A stretch of 64,000 bases of DNA. It comes from Prunella strophiata. Taxonomy: Eukaryota > Chordata > Aves > Passeriformes > Prunellidae. The notes beneath the pieces were generated by a model. That model was given only the letters and a program-made list of their open reading frames with translations, had not been told where the DNA came from and ran no database searches. The stretch spans positions 86,647,800 through 86,711,799 of the forward strand of contig JAZBQD010000030.1 in the NCBI GenBank assembly GCA_036583965.1. Direction: 5' to 3'. Position 1 is the first letter of the stretch; each line of letters opens with the position of its first letter. The position numbers and the translations under genes were made by a program. Below, in pieces: positions 37,225 to 45,660 of the stretch.

Positions 37225-37500
37225 AGCGCGCCCAAAGTTGATTTTGCTCAGCAAGCCGTATCGTATAAAATTAACGACAGCCAATAAAATTAGCTTACAT
37301 GTTTCAACCGTAAAAGTCCAAAACAAAATAAAGCTAGTTTTAGTGAAGCTAAGAAGCTCTGCTTTGGCCCCGTTCTCTCTGGCTTGAACTGGGGTCCTTT
37401 TATCTAAAGCCCAGTGCACAAACATATAGCTTAATGTGACTAGTGTTCTTCCTTTTATTTCTTTCTCTATGGCAACCAATATGTTCTGCTCAGAAATGTT
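37225..37500. promoter_or_regulatory. Candidate conserved noncoding element
   Basis: A sharp change from the CpG island to complex AT-rich sequence with AGCCAATAAAATTAGC and CTATGGCAACCAATATG. It resembles a conserved enhancer next to an island. Untested. Confidence 0.35.
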
Positions 37501-38289
37501 CCCCCATCAAGGAAACAAATGATCTTGAGGGAGCAGCTCTATACGGCATCTGTTCCGATGGAGCACACAGAGTTAACCCCAGTCAAAAGAGACGCTGGGC
37601 ACGTCAACAAGAAGTGGAAAATGAGCGATTCTTCTCCCCCCCAAATTGAAACCTATACCTCCGTAGTTTTACAAGCCATTTTATTGATTTGGCTATCGAC
37701 CGTTTCCAAAGAAGTAACTAATTCTAGGAAATTACAATGATCACCAGCTATTGTGTATCCAAAAGAGCAGCAACAGAGGTGGAAAGGGAAAAAAATTGCA
37801 AAAAAACAGGGTAAAATTAAAATAAATTAAAGTCACATAATGGGATATTTAAGGTTCGGTAAAGTTTTCAGGAGCGGTATCTGGCCTGTTAATTTAATCC
37901 TACATTATTTATCACATTATTTATCACACTGACCCAAACGCTGTAGAAGAGTTTCAGATCATTAGACTACACCTCGCAATTGGATGGGATTCGGGGAAAG
38001 CGGAGAGACGGGCAAAATTGTCAAGAGAGAGAAACAAAGTGAAATCTGGTCTGTAATCCTCCAGCCCCAATCTCCTTGGAGAATAAAATGAAGGGATGTC
38101 CTGGTTAGTTTTGATTGATTATACTCTTTCTGATGGACTTTCACTACAGAGCTCTAGATGTTGTGCTTAACCGTCTGTTCCCTAGTTACAATATTAACCC
38201 TGTGCGTGCACCGCCGCTCCGCACCTTCCCCTGCCTCCCCCGCGCCCGTCCCTCCGCCGGCAGGTGCTCGGGTCACCCGCGCCCGCCCC

Positions 38290-38341
38290 GGCCCGGCCCC
38301 GGCCCCGGCCCCGGCCCGGCCCCGGCCCCGGCCCCGGCCCC
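38290..38341. repeat. GGCCCC hexanucleotide array
   Basis: Two GGCCC and seven GGCCCC units in tandem; on the minus strand it reads GGGGCC. It is the same hexamer class as the human C9orf72 repeat, at a short length. Confidence 0.9.
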
Positions 38342-38486
38342 TCTCCCGCCCGCTGCACCGGCCGGGCCCCCTCCCCGCCCGCCGGGCGACCCCCCCCGCC
38401 CCCCTCCAAGCAGCGTTTGAAAACAGCCCGCATCTCTGCCTCGCCTCCCCTTCACAAATCTGTAATATTTTCGAGAGCTTTCCTCG

Positions 38487-38507
38487 CCCCCCCCCCCCCC
38501 CCCCCCC
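38487..38507. repeat. Poly-C tract (21)
   Basis: Twenty-one consecutive C in CpG island 4. Confidence 0.9.
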
Positions 38508-39030
38508 GCCCGCCCCGGCCCAGCCTCCCCGAGTCTTGGTGTTACAATAATTAACAGTGCCCAGAAAAGTGAAGTAGTAACCAGAAAGACTTTCCAGCGC
38601 TGAAGAATTGCTTTGCTGCCTTGAGCTTTGGAATGAATCCATGCTTTTTATGTAATATTTCACTAAGGTGCTTTTTGTTGCTGGTGGGATTTTTTTTTTC
38701 CCTTTCTCTTTCCCTTTTTTTTTTTCCAGCCTGTTTCCTTCAAGGCAGTTGCCATGGGTTTCCCTGTCTTGTCCTAAGCTTTTGAAAATATATATCCAGA
38801 AGACTTTAAAGAAAACAAAAGTAGATAAAAAAATGTAAAACACTTACCGATCAAACTCCCAGGATTTAGAGAAATTTTTTTTAATTTTTGATTTTAATAA
38901 GGTGACAAGGGGAAAAAAGCATGTTCTCAACTCCAGCGAAACGATCCATGTTAAGATTTTCCTTTGCACTGACTCCACTAAGCCCCGCTCTCCACTAGTC
39001 TATTATTTTCACCAAAATATATGAAAATTT

Positions 39031-39038
39031 ATGCAAAT
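39031..39038 (+). promoter_or_regulatory. Octamer ATGCAAAT
   Basis: Perfect POU octamer 3.3 kb upstream of POU3F3, in an AT-rich gap between islands. Confidence 0.3.
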
Positions 39039-39667
39039 GAAAATCAGCACTAACTGTTCTCCCCTTGTTATACTTTGGATTTTTTTCCAGACAAAACAAT
39101 CTCACTCTGCAAGGGAGGGGGTGGGAAGAGTTGGGGAACGAAGTTGGTTGTTTGTTTTTTGTTGGGATATTTTTTAAAATAAAAGACCATACTCCAGCTT
39201 GAGCTTTATTTTTTGTTGTCGCTGTTATGAGGGTGCACGGTGGTTTGGGGTTTTTTTTCTTTATTTTTGGGGGATTTCTCCACCCCCCCACACACCTTCC
39301 TTTTTTATTAAGAAAGTAGATCTGTTTGCAGAGGCGCTATCACGTTTCATCAGGCCACCTGAGACGGCTTTTGAAAGCGTGTACTGTGAAATTCATAGCA
39401 GTAATTTAGACAAAATCCTCACTGTATATTAATGAAAGACGGCCCCATGGCACCGTTCCTATCCTCCCCATTCAGTGTAAACAAAACCACGAGACTCACT
39501 CGGTTTTTGAGCCTGATCCAAGCAAAATCGGCTGGAAAGGAAAACATGGGGTTCTGGCACTGACTATTCAAACGTCTGCACCTGGAGATCTCAGATTTAT
39601 TCAATGAAATCTGTGTTGGATCTTTTATATATAAAAAAAGAAACCTTTGGAGGACGCATGGGAACAA

Positions 39668-39735
39668 ATATATATATACCTATATATATGCACATATATA
39701 TATATATACACATATATATGTATATATTTATAATG
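39668..39735. repeat. TA-rich microsatellite
   Basis: Imperfect (TA)n with AC interruptions. Confidence 0.85.
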
Positions 39736-40918
39736 ATTATGTTTGGTGTTTAGTTACCACCGCCCTTAAGATCCGTACGCTTCACTTGAATGGTTTTTCT
39801 AACCCGACCTGCCACGGTATTTCGTGCCGTGCCAGCCGGGGGCTGGAGGGAGCCCCGAGCACCGGCTGCCGAGCGCGGCGGGAGCGGGACGGCATGGATG
39901 GAGGGCGCTGCCAGCGGGACGCAGCTCGGCGCCTCCCAGGGCCGGCTCGTTCAGCGTGCGGAGGAGGGGAGCGGGGCGGGCAGGGCCAGGCGGGGGACGA
40001 CGCTGCCCATTCCCGTGGCCGCACCTCGCGTTTTCTTCGCGCGGCCCCCGCCGCCCGGGGAGCACGCGTGGGACGGCGCTGCGCGGCGAGGCGGTCACAG
40101 GCAGCGCCGTGTCCCCTCCGTGTCCGAGCGGTGTTATTGCACCGGCAGTCCCCGAGGAGCGTTCAATTTGCCCTTGTTTTTGTTGCCACTTTCTCTTTCT
40201 CCGTGGTTCACTGAGGTTGCCTGCGCGCAGTGTTTCCGCTCGGTCGCATCTCTCCCCCGCGCCCCCCGCCTTCCCCCGCCCCCCTTAACTCTTTCCGCTG
40301 GACGAGAAATAATACAGCGTTTCATGCCGCGGGGCTGGCTCCCTGCGAGTAGACCGCAGCGCGCAGGGCAAGCCCGGACGCCGGCTCCCCCTGCCACCTC
40401 CCCCGCCGACGGGGCGGCCCTCCTCCGGCGCTGCCGGGCCAGCCCCCCGGCGTGACGGCTGCGGACGGGCTGCCGGGGTCCGGGGCGCACCCCGGGGTGC
40501 GGAGGCGGACAAAGGGAGGAGGGGGGCGGGCGGGGGGCGGGCGCCTCCGGGGCTGAGCGCAGGGGGGGCCGGCTCCGAATGCCGGTACGGGCACTGCCGG
40601 CGGGAGGGAAGCGGGGTGCGTGTGCCCGGTGGTGACACCTTCGCACAAACGCCTTTCCGAATCCAGCCCGGTGCTGGCGCCGTTATTATTGTCGTTATTA
40701 CTGATGGTATTAATTATTACCGCCCGCGCTCGCCCCTGCCCGAGCGGCGACGGCGGGAGAGCTCCGAGGTGCGTGTGTCCGCCGGGCAGGAAGAGTTAAG
40801 AGGCGGAGGAAGGGAGGGATGGAGGAAGGAGGAAGGGGAGAGGGAGGAGGGATAGAGGCGGGGGGGGGGGGGGGGCAACTTCCATCTCCGACGCCGCTTC
40901 GCCTAAATTAAAAAGCAG

Positions 40919-40926
40919 CCAATCGG
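40919..40926 (+). promoter_or_regulatory. CCAAT box, distal (NF-Y type)
   Basis: AGCCAATCGG is an NF-Y-type CCAAT box. It lies about 300 bp upstream of the TATA box within the CpG island and has the same orientation as a second copy at 40,985. Confidence 0.45.
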
Positions 40927-40984
40927 AACGGCCGGAAGGGGGGCCGCGCGGCCGGCCGCGCGCTGTCCGTCACGGCGCGCGCAG

Positions 40985-40989
40985 CCAAT
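40985..40989 (+). promoter_or_regulatory. CCAAT box, proximal (NF-Y type)
   Basis: This is a second AGCCAATCGG, 66 bp from the first and in the same orientation. Paired, same-orientation CCAAT boxes upstream of a TATA box support a promoter here. Confidence 0.45.
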
Positions 40990-41051
40990 CGGCGGGGGCG
41001 GCGCGGCCGCTGCCTCGCGGCGGCGGCGGAGGGAGGAGAGGCGGGAGGGAG

Positions 41052-41075
41052 GGACGGACGGACGGACGGACGGAC
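41052..41075. repeat. (GGAC)n tetranucleotide repeat
   Basis: About six GGAC units about 140 bases upstream of the TATA box. Confidence 0.85.
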
Positions 41076-41214
41076 TGCAGGGGGAGGGCGGAGGGAGGAG
41101 GGAGGGCGCGGGCACGGCCCGGGAGAGGGAGGCGGGGAGAGGCGAGCGGCGGGACTCCGGCACCGCCAGTGCGCGCTGCCAGCCCGGCAGCCAACTTCCC
41201 CGCTGGAGTTAGTG

Positions 41215-41220
41215 TATAAA
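41215..41220 (+). promoter_or_regulatory. TATA box of POU3F3 (putative)
   Basis: TATAAA followed by GG lies just downstream of the densest CpG island and about 1.09 kb upstream of the start codon. A TATA box here predicts transcription starting near 41,245. The start site itself is inferred; other starts within the CpG island are possible. Confidence 0.5.
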
Positions 41221-41493
41221 GGATACCATATATGCACACACACATACACACACCTCTCCACCAAGGCGCTCCTCCTCCGCCTCCTCCCTCGACCAACTGC
41301 TGGAATTAAAATAAAAAGCAAAACAAACACAACCAAAAAAAAAAAAAAAAAAAGACAACAAACCAAGCGAGAGAGAGAGCGGGAGAGGGAAAGAAACAAT
41401 TCGCGAGGTAACGAGAAATTTCAACTTTTTAAATTTCTTTTTACTTTTTTTTTTGTTTTTTCGACCGCCAAAAGGAAAGGTAGAGAGAAAAAA

Positions 41494-41586
41494 ATGTCTT
41501 ATCCAGAGCGTGCCTCTAGCAAGAAGGCTCCGGCAGGACTCTTGTTTCAAAGGGGACAAAGTGCTTCAGCAACAGCACAACTTTGA
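41494..41586 (+). CDS. uORF1, 30 residues, in the POU3F3 leader
   Basis: ATG with A at -3 and T at +4 (adequate context), ending in TGA at 41584-41586. The peptide is basic and Ser/Ala-rich (MSYPERASSKKAPAG at its start) and resembles no family I know. It is in the same frame as uORF2, separated from it only by TGA-GAA. If translated it would most likely tune initiation at the main ATG. Translation is unproven. Confidence 0.35.
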   Translation: MSYPERASSKKAPAGLLFQRGQSASATAQL

Positions 41587-41589
41587 GAA

Positions 41590-41640
41590 ATGCATCATCA
41601 CCACCATCACCACCATCATCATCACAGGAAGTTTTCTTAG
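41590..41640 (+). CDS. uORF2, poly-histidine micropeptide Met-(His)11-Arg-Lys-Phe-Ser
   Basis: ATG at 41590 (G at -3, C at +4) followed by eleven consecutive His codons mixing CAT and CAC, then AGG AAG TTT TCT and TAG at 41638-41640. It could be a (CAY) microsatellite that happens to follow an ATG. The mixed codons and exact framing make a translated stall element worth testing. Confidence 0.35.
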   Translation: MHHHHHHHHHHHRKFS

Positions 41641-41807
41641 GACACCAACAAAACTTGCAATTAACAGAGCAAAAGGAGATCGAGGAACCGAGGAGAGAAA
41701 GACAGAGAGAGAGGCAGAAAAAAAGGAAAATATACCCACACACAAAGCCTTAAAGGAAGAAGAAAAGGAAAAGTTTCACTCTGAGAGGGGAAGGCTGAGA
41801 GGAGGAG

Positions 41808-41819
41808 ATGTACTCCTAG
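41808..41819 (+). CDS. uORF3, minimal Met-Tyr-Ser-stop
   Basis: ATG TAC TCC TAG. A three-residue uORF in the POU3F3 leader, in the same frame as the main CDS but closed by its own stop. The same tripeptide is encoded by uORF4 with a different Ser codon and stop. Confidence 0.3.
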   Translation: MYS

Positions 41820-41948
41820 GGGAGCGGAGGGGAGAAGGCACGGGGGCTTTTTGATCCCCCCCCCCCTCTTTTTTCGCTTTTTAGCCTTTGTTTGGTTTCC
41901 TCCCTGCGAGCAGCAAACCCGGACGAGAAGAAGGCGGAGGAAAACTAC

Positions 41949-41960
41949 ATGTACAGCTAA
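41949..41960 (+). CDS. uORF4, minimal Met-Tyr-Ser-stop
   Basis: ATG TAC AGC TAA. The last ATG before the POU3F3 start, 354 bases upstream of it. It encodes the same Met-Tyr-Ser as uORF3. After such a short uORF ribosomes commonly reinitiate downstream (general knowledge), so it need not block POU3F3. Confidence 0.3.
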   Translation: MYS

Positions 41961-42302
41961 ATATTTCTCTTTTTTTGGAAAAAAAAAAAGAAAGGCTAAA
42001 AAAATATAAAAGGCGAAGCGAGAGCCGGCGACCGCAACGAGCGCGCCGCGGAGCGGAGGCAGGACGGCCGGCGGACGGGCGGAGGAGAGCGCGCAGCGGA
42101 GCGCTAGCAGGTGAACCCCGCGCCCCGGCGCCCCGGCGAGGCTGGGAAGGCGGCGGCGGCGGCGGCGGCGCGGGCGGCGGCCCCGGCAGCGGCCCCGGCA
42201 GCGCCGGGCAAGGGCGCTCGCGGCGGGCGCCCGGCAGCCGGCGGCGGCGGCGCAGCGGCGTCTGCGGCGCGGCGGGGGCGAGCGGCGGGCGGCGGGCGCG
42301 GG

Positions 42303-42571
42303 ATGGCCGCGGCCACCTCTAACCCCTACCTCCCCGGCAACGGCATCCTGGCGGCCGGCTCCATCGTCCACGCGGACTCGGGCGGCGGCGGCGGCGGCGG
42401 CGGCGGCGGCATGCAGCCGGGGAGCGTGGCCGTCACCTCGGTGGCGGGCGGCTACCGCGGCGACCCGGCGGCCAAGATGGTCCAGAGCGACTTCATGCCG
42501 GGCGCCATGGCCGCCAGCAACGGCGGCCATATGCTGAGCCATGCCCACCAGTGGGTGACAGCCCTGCCCCA

Positions 42572-42604
<33 letters not shown>

Positions 42605-43623
42605 TGCCGCCGAAGCGGGCTCGCCTTGGTCCGGCAGCCCCGTGGGCATGACGGGCAGCCCCCAGCAGCCGCCGCCGCCGCCCGACGTCAAGGGCAGCGG
42701 CGGACGCGACGACCTGCACTCGGGCGCGGCGCTGCACCACCGGCCGCCCCACCTGGGCCCCCCCGCACCAGGGGCACCCGGCGGCCTGGGGGGCGGCGGC
42801 GGCCGCCCACCTACCCTCCATGGCCGGCGGGCAGCAGCAGCAGCAGTCGCTCCTCTACTCGCAGCCCGGGGGTTTCACGGTGAACGGCATGTTGAGCCCC
42901 CCCCCCGGCGGTCAGAGCCTGGTGCACCCGGGGCTGGTGCGCGGCGAGACGCCGGAGCTGGGCGAGCACCCCGGGCATCACCACCACCACCACCACCAGC
43001 ACCCCGGGCACCACCCGCCGCACCACGGCGGCGTCAACAGCCACGACCCGCACTCGGACGAGGACACGCCGACCTCCGACGACCTGGAGCAGTTCGCCAA
43101 GCAGTTCAAGCAGCGGCGGATTAAGCTGGGCTTCACCCAGGCCGACGTGGGGCTGGCGCTGGGCACCCTCTACGGCAACGTCTTCTCGCAGACCACCATC
43201 TGCCGCTTCGAGGCCCTGCAGCTCAGCTTCAAGAACATGTGCAAGCTGAAGCCTTTGTTGAACAAGTGGCTGGAGGAAGCCGACTCTTCCACGGGCAGTC
43301 CCACCAGCATCGACAAGATCGCCGCCCAGGGCAGGAAGAGGAAGAAGCGGACCTCCATCGAGGTGAGTGTCAAGGGGGCCTTGGAGAGCCACTTTCTGAA
43401 ATGCCCCAAGCCCTCCGCCCAGGAGATTACGAACCTAGCGGACAGCCTGCAGCTGGAGAAGGAGGTGGTCAGGGTTTGGTTTTGCAATCGGAGGCAGAAA
43501 GAGAAACGGATGACCCCCCCGGGGATCCAGCAGCAGACCCCCGACGATGTCTACTCCCAGGTCGGCACCGTCAACTCCGACACGCCGCCCCCTCACCACG
43601 GACTGCAGACCAGCGTGCAGTGA
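42303..43623 (+). CDS. POU3F3: POU domain class 3 transcription factor 3 (Brn-1), single exon, with an apparent one-base frameshift
   Basis: Class III POU transcription factor; binds octamer DNA in the nucleus and acts in forebrain, cortical upper-layer and kidney development (family knowledge). The ATG at 42303 has a strong context (G at -3 and +4) and opens with the Brn-1 type N-terminus [13 protein letters not shown]. The first frame runs to about 42785 (161 residues: poly-Gly 27-36, the [12 protein letters not shown] block 79-90, poly-Ala 91-103). The second frame, one base later, runs from 42787 to the TGA at 43621 (278 residues). Skipping one C at 42785/42786 gives 439 residues, against about 500 in human. 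After the join: Gln5 177-181, His-rich 225-241, POU-specific domain about 253-327 (43060-43284), basic linker GRKRKKR, POU homeodomain about 343-402 (43330-43509) with recognition-helix residues RVWFCNRRQ, including the POU-typical Cys50. The C-terminus HHGLQTSVQ and the N-terminus separate it from POU3F1, POU3F2 and POU3F4. There is no intron. The frameshift is probably an assembly error or indel, since both halves are otherwise intact. Confidence 0.95.
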
Positions 43624-43741
43624 GGGGCACCGCGGGCGGGCCGGGCAGCGCGGGGGCAGCGCGGGCCAGGCCGGGCCGGGCACCGCCGCCGGCACCGCCA
43701 CCGGCTCCGGCACCGCCGCGCACAGCCGCACGCTCACACAG

Positions 43742-43751
<10 letters not shown>

Positions 43752-43783
<32 letters not shown>
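43752..43783. repeat. (CA)n microsatellite in the 3' UTR
   Basis: About 16 uninterrupted CA units starting 128 bases after the stop codon, preceded by an imperfect CA/CG stretch. TA-rich runs follow at about 43,815-43,850. Confidence 0.9.
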
Positions 43784-43785
<2 letters not shown>

Positions 43786-44964
43786 TCCAGGCTCGTTCAG
43801 ACTGCTTGTGTTTATATATATATGGATATATGCGTGCATCTATATATATATAAGATCGATACCAATAGGGAGCGGTGGAGAAGGTCGATCCGAGCGAGAG
43901 CGTTTAGACCGTGTTGGGAAAACGGGGTGGAGATGCATAATGCACCAAAACTGCAGATGTGCCGGGGGGTTGGTTGGTTGGTTGTGGGGAAAGGGCTTGG
44001 GGGGTGGGCTTGGGCTTTTTTAATTTTATTTTTGTTTTTATTTTTTCTCCAAATTATCCCCTTCTCGCAGTAAGGAACACCAGTGTCTGCGCTTCTTCTC
44101 TCCCCTCCTCCTCCCGCCCCCCCCCCCCGCACTCTTCCCCCCATCCCCAAAAGGGCTCTCTTCTATGAATCACAGAAACTTTTTTTCTCCTTTCTCTCTC
44201 CCTCTTTTTAATTTTTTTTTTTTCAATGGGAGCAGTCAAAAAAAGGGAAGCAGAAGAAAAATAATCTGGTTAATCAGAGGGTGCCTGCTGCATTCCAGCA
44301 CCCTGTTTTTCTTGGCCAAACCGTAGAATTTTGGTGCAAGGCAGATATCCACTCTGAAAACATATATATCTATATATCTATATATTCTGCAAAATGAAAG
44401 GGTCCACTTTTTCCGGGAAAAAAAAAAAATATGCACACAGCACTAAAAACAAGCAGGCCGAATAGGGAAGCAAATACATATATATATATTTATCTATATA
44501 TATAGGTATAGCTATAGAACAAAAATATGGAAATAAATGCCCGCACGCGGAGAAAACTGACCCTGAGGAGAAAGGGGGGAGGGACAGACGCCAGGGGGAG
44601 GGTGAGAGAAGGAGAGGTTGTTGGTCCCTAAAGTTCGAGCTCTGTAGAAGGACTTTGCATGAATTAAAGGAACCAGGGAAAGAAAGGGAAATAATTTAGG
44701 GCTGTCAAAGTCCTGCTCCTGACGGCTGCCAATCATCATGGAAGAGTCATAAAAAAAATCCACTGCTAATATTTTTTTTATTAATATTTTTATTTTTTAT
44801 TTCTGGACTGATTCAGATAAAGGGATTTAGAAGGACTGAGCATCTGCAGCTGCACTTATCTGAACTTCTCCTCTCCTAAATCCGTTGCCAACTTTGATTG
44901 AATGGGTGCTGTGGATGTGATTATATAATACTGCCATTTCCAAGCAGTGTTTTTGGTAGGTTTT

Positions 44965-44970
44965 AATAAA
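44965..44970 (+). terminator. Candidate poly(A) signal, proximal
   Basis: AATAAA about 1.34 kb after the stop codon, in AT-rich sequence that resembles a 3' UTR. Confidence 0.3.
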
Positions 44971-45272
44971 CAGACTTTTCAAAAAGACGGCAATATAGAA
45001 TTGTTAGATCCGTTGTTGATCTAAAAAAAAAAATTTGCTTTATATTTTCATTAAATGACTTCTTTTAATATTTTATTCAGAATACCTATGAACTGCTGCA
45101 AAACGGTAATTTATTTTTTCCCCAGATCTTGTATTACGTGTTTTTTTCAGACGAGCACAAATCAAAATGAAATGAAAATATGGACAGTTGTTAGGTAATA
45201 AGGGTATCTTTTGATGTGATAATTTGATTGTAATTTAATTTGAGTAGTGATTCCGTAAGAGCTGATTGAGAA

Positions 45273-45278
45273 AATAAA
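45273..45278 (+). terminator. Candidate poly(A) signal, middle
   Basis: AATAAA about 1.65 kb after the stop codon, followed by TTTG and a GT-containing stretch that could serve as a downstream element. Confidence 0.3.
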
Positions 45279-45379
45279 TTTGTTAGAATGAAATAGTCTG
45301 TGTCTGATGCATAAACACTGTGTCGAAAAACAAACAAACAAAAAAGTTCTCTGAAGGGACATACTGCTAAAGTGAGAGA

Positions 45380-45660
45380 AATTCCGAGGGTCCGACCTGC
45401 CGGCTGCACGGCCCGTGCTCCCCGGCAGTGCCCCCGCCTCACCCTTGCTGCTGCTTGCCCGGCGCGGGGCTCTCCCCCTGCCCGCCTCTCCGCCGAGCCC
45501 GCGTCCGCGGGCCCGTCCACCAGCCCCGGGGACCCTGTGTCACCGGGAAGGACGGCGAGATTAGCGCTCACACAAGCCACCTTCTCCCCGAAAGGGCTGT
45601 GGCGCCTCGCTTTAGGCTGGCACTCGGGCGCGGGCGGTACCTGAGCGCGTCCTCAGGTCC
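45380..45660. promoter_or_regulatory. CpG island 6 (downstream of the CDS)
   Basis: CpG-rich patch inside the AT-rich downstream region. No identifiable ORF. Confidence 0.5.

Larger units (their letters stand above)
36410..37230. promoter_or_regulatory. CpG island 3 (about 5 kb upstream)
   Basis: GC-rich and CpG-dense. It includes a poly-A23 tract at 36697-36719, a 15-bp minisatellite and a CTCF-like site at its right edge. Candidate promoter for a divergent lncRNA (inference). Confidence 0.7.
38200..38530. promoter_or_regulatory. CpG island 4
   Basis: Very C-rich island containing the GGCCCC array and a C21 tract (38487-38507). Confidence 0.65.
39810..41200. promoter_or_regulatory. Promoter CpG island of POU3F3
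   Basis: Continuous GC-rich, CpG-dense sequence leading to the CCAAT and TATA boxes. It includes a G16 run (40860-40875) and (GGAC)n at about 41,052-41,074. No protein-like ORF. Confidence 0.8.
41245..42302 (+). other. POU3F3: Putative POU3F3 5' untranslated leader
   Basis: This is the interval between the predicted start site (TATA plus about 30) and the CDS. The first half is A- and purine-rich and the last 300 bases are extremely GC-rich. Reading all three frames I find four ATGs after 41,245: 41494, 41590, 41808 and 41949. Each opens a short uORF that closes before the main ATG. The next ATG is the POU3F3 start at 42303. Extent depends on the unverified start site. Confidence 0.55.

Noticed and set aside
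36790..37479. 229-codon minus-strand ORF across CpG island 3
   Set aside because: It opens at TTG, not ATG, and its middle is the translated minisatellite. It resembles no protein family.
38154..38843. 229-codon minus-strand ORF and plus-strand Pro/Ala-rich ORFs in CpG island 4
   Set aside because: These come from stop-poor GC-rich DNA and the GGCCCC array; all frames are open there.
40134..40646. 170-codon minus-strand and 221-codon plus-strand ORFs in the promoter island
   Set aside because: Open frames on both strands at once show composition rather than coding.
41232..41306. A further short ORF starting at ATG 41232
   Set aside because: It begins upstream of the predicted transcription start, only about 12 bases after the TATA box, so it is probably not in the mRNA.
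41453..41854. 133-codon ORF in the 5' leader
   Set aside because: It has no ATG and opens only at TTG. The ATG-initiated uORFs are in another frame.
41661..42821. 386-codon minus-strand ORF opposite the POU3F3 leader and N-terminus
   Set aside because: It is antisense to a known coding exon; its Ala/Arg/Gly-rich part mirrors the GC-rich sense sequence, and it has no domain-like pattern.
42303..43623. POU3F3 as a pseudogene or as a POU3F2 copy
   Set aside because: Both DNA-binding domains are intact, a promoter and long leader are present, and the N- and C-termini match POU3F3 rather than POU3F2. A single indel in a GC-rich linker is weak evidence for loss.
44585..44599. CTCF-like GACGCCAGGGGGAGG in the 3' region
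   Set aside because: It mismatches at an important core position (A where C is expected).
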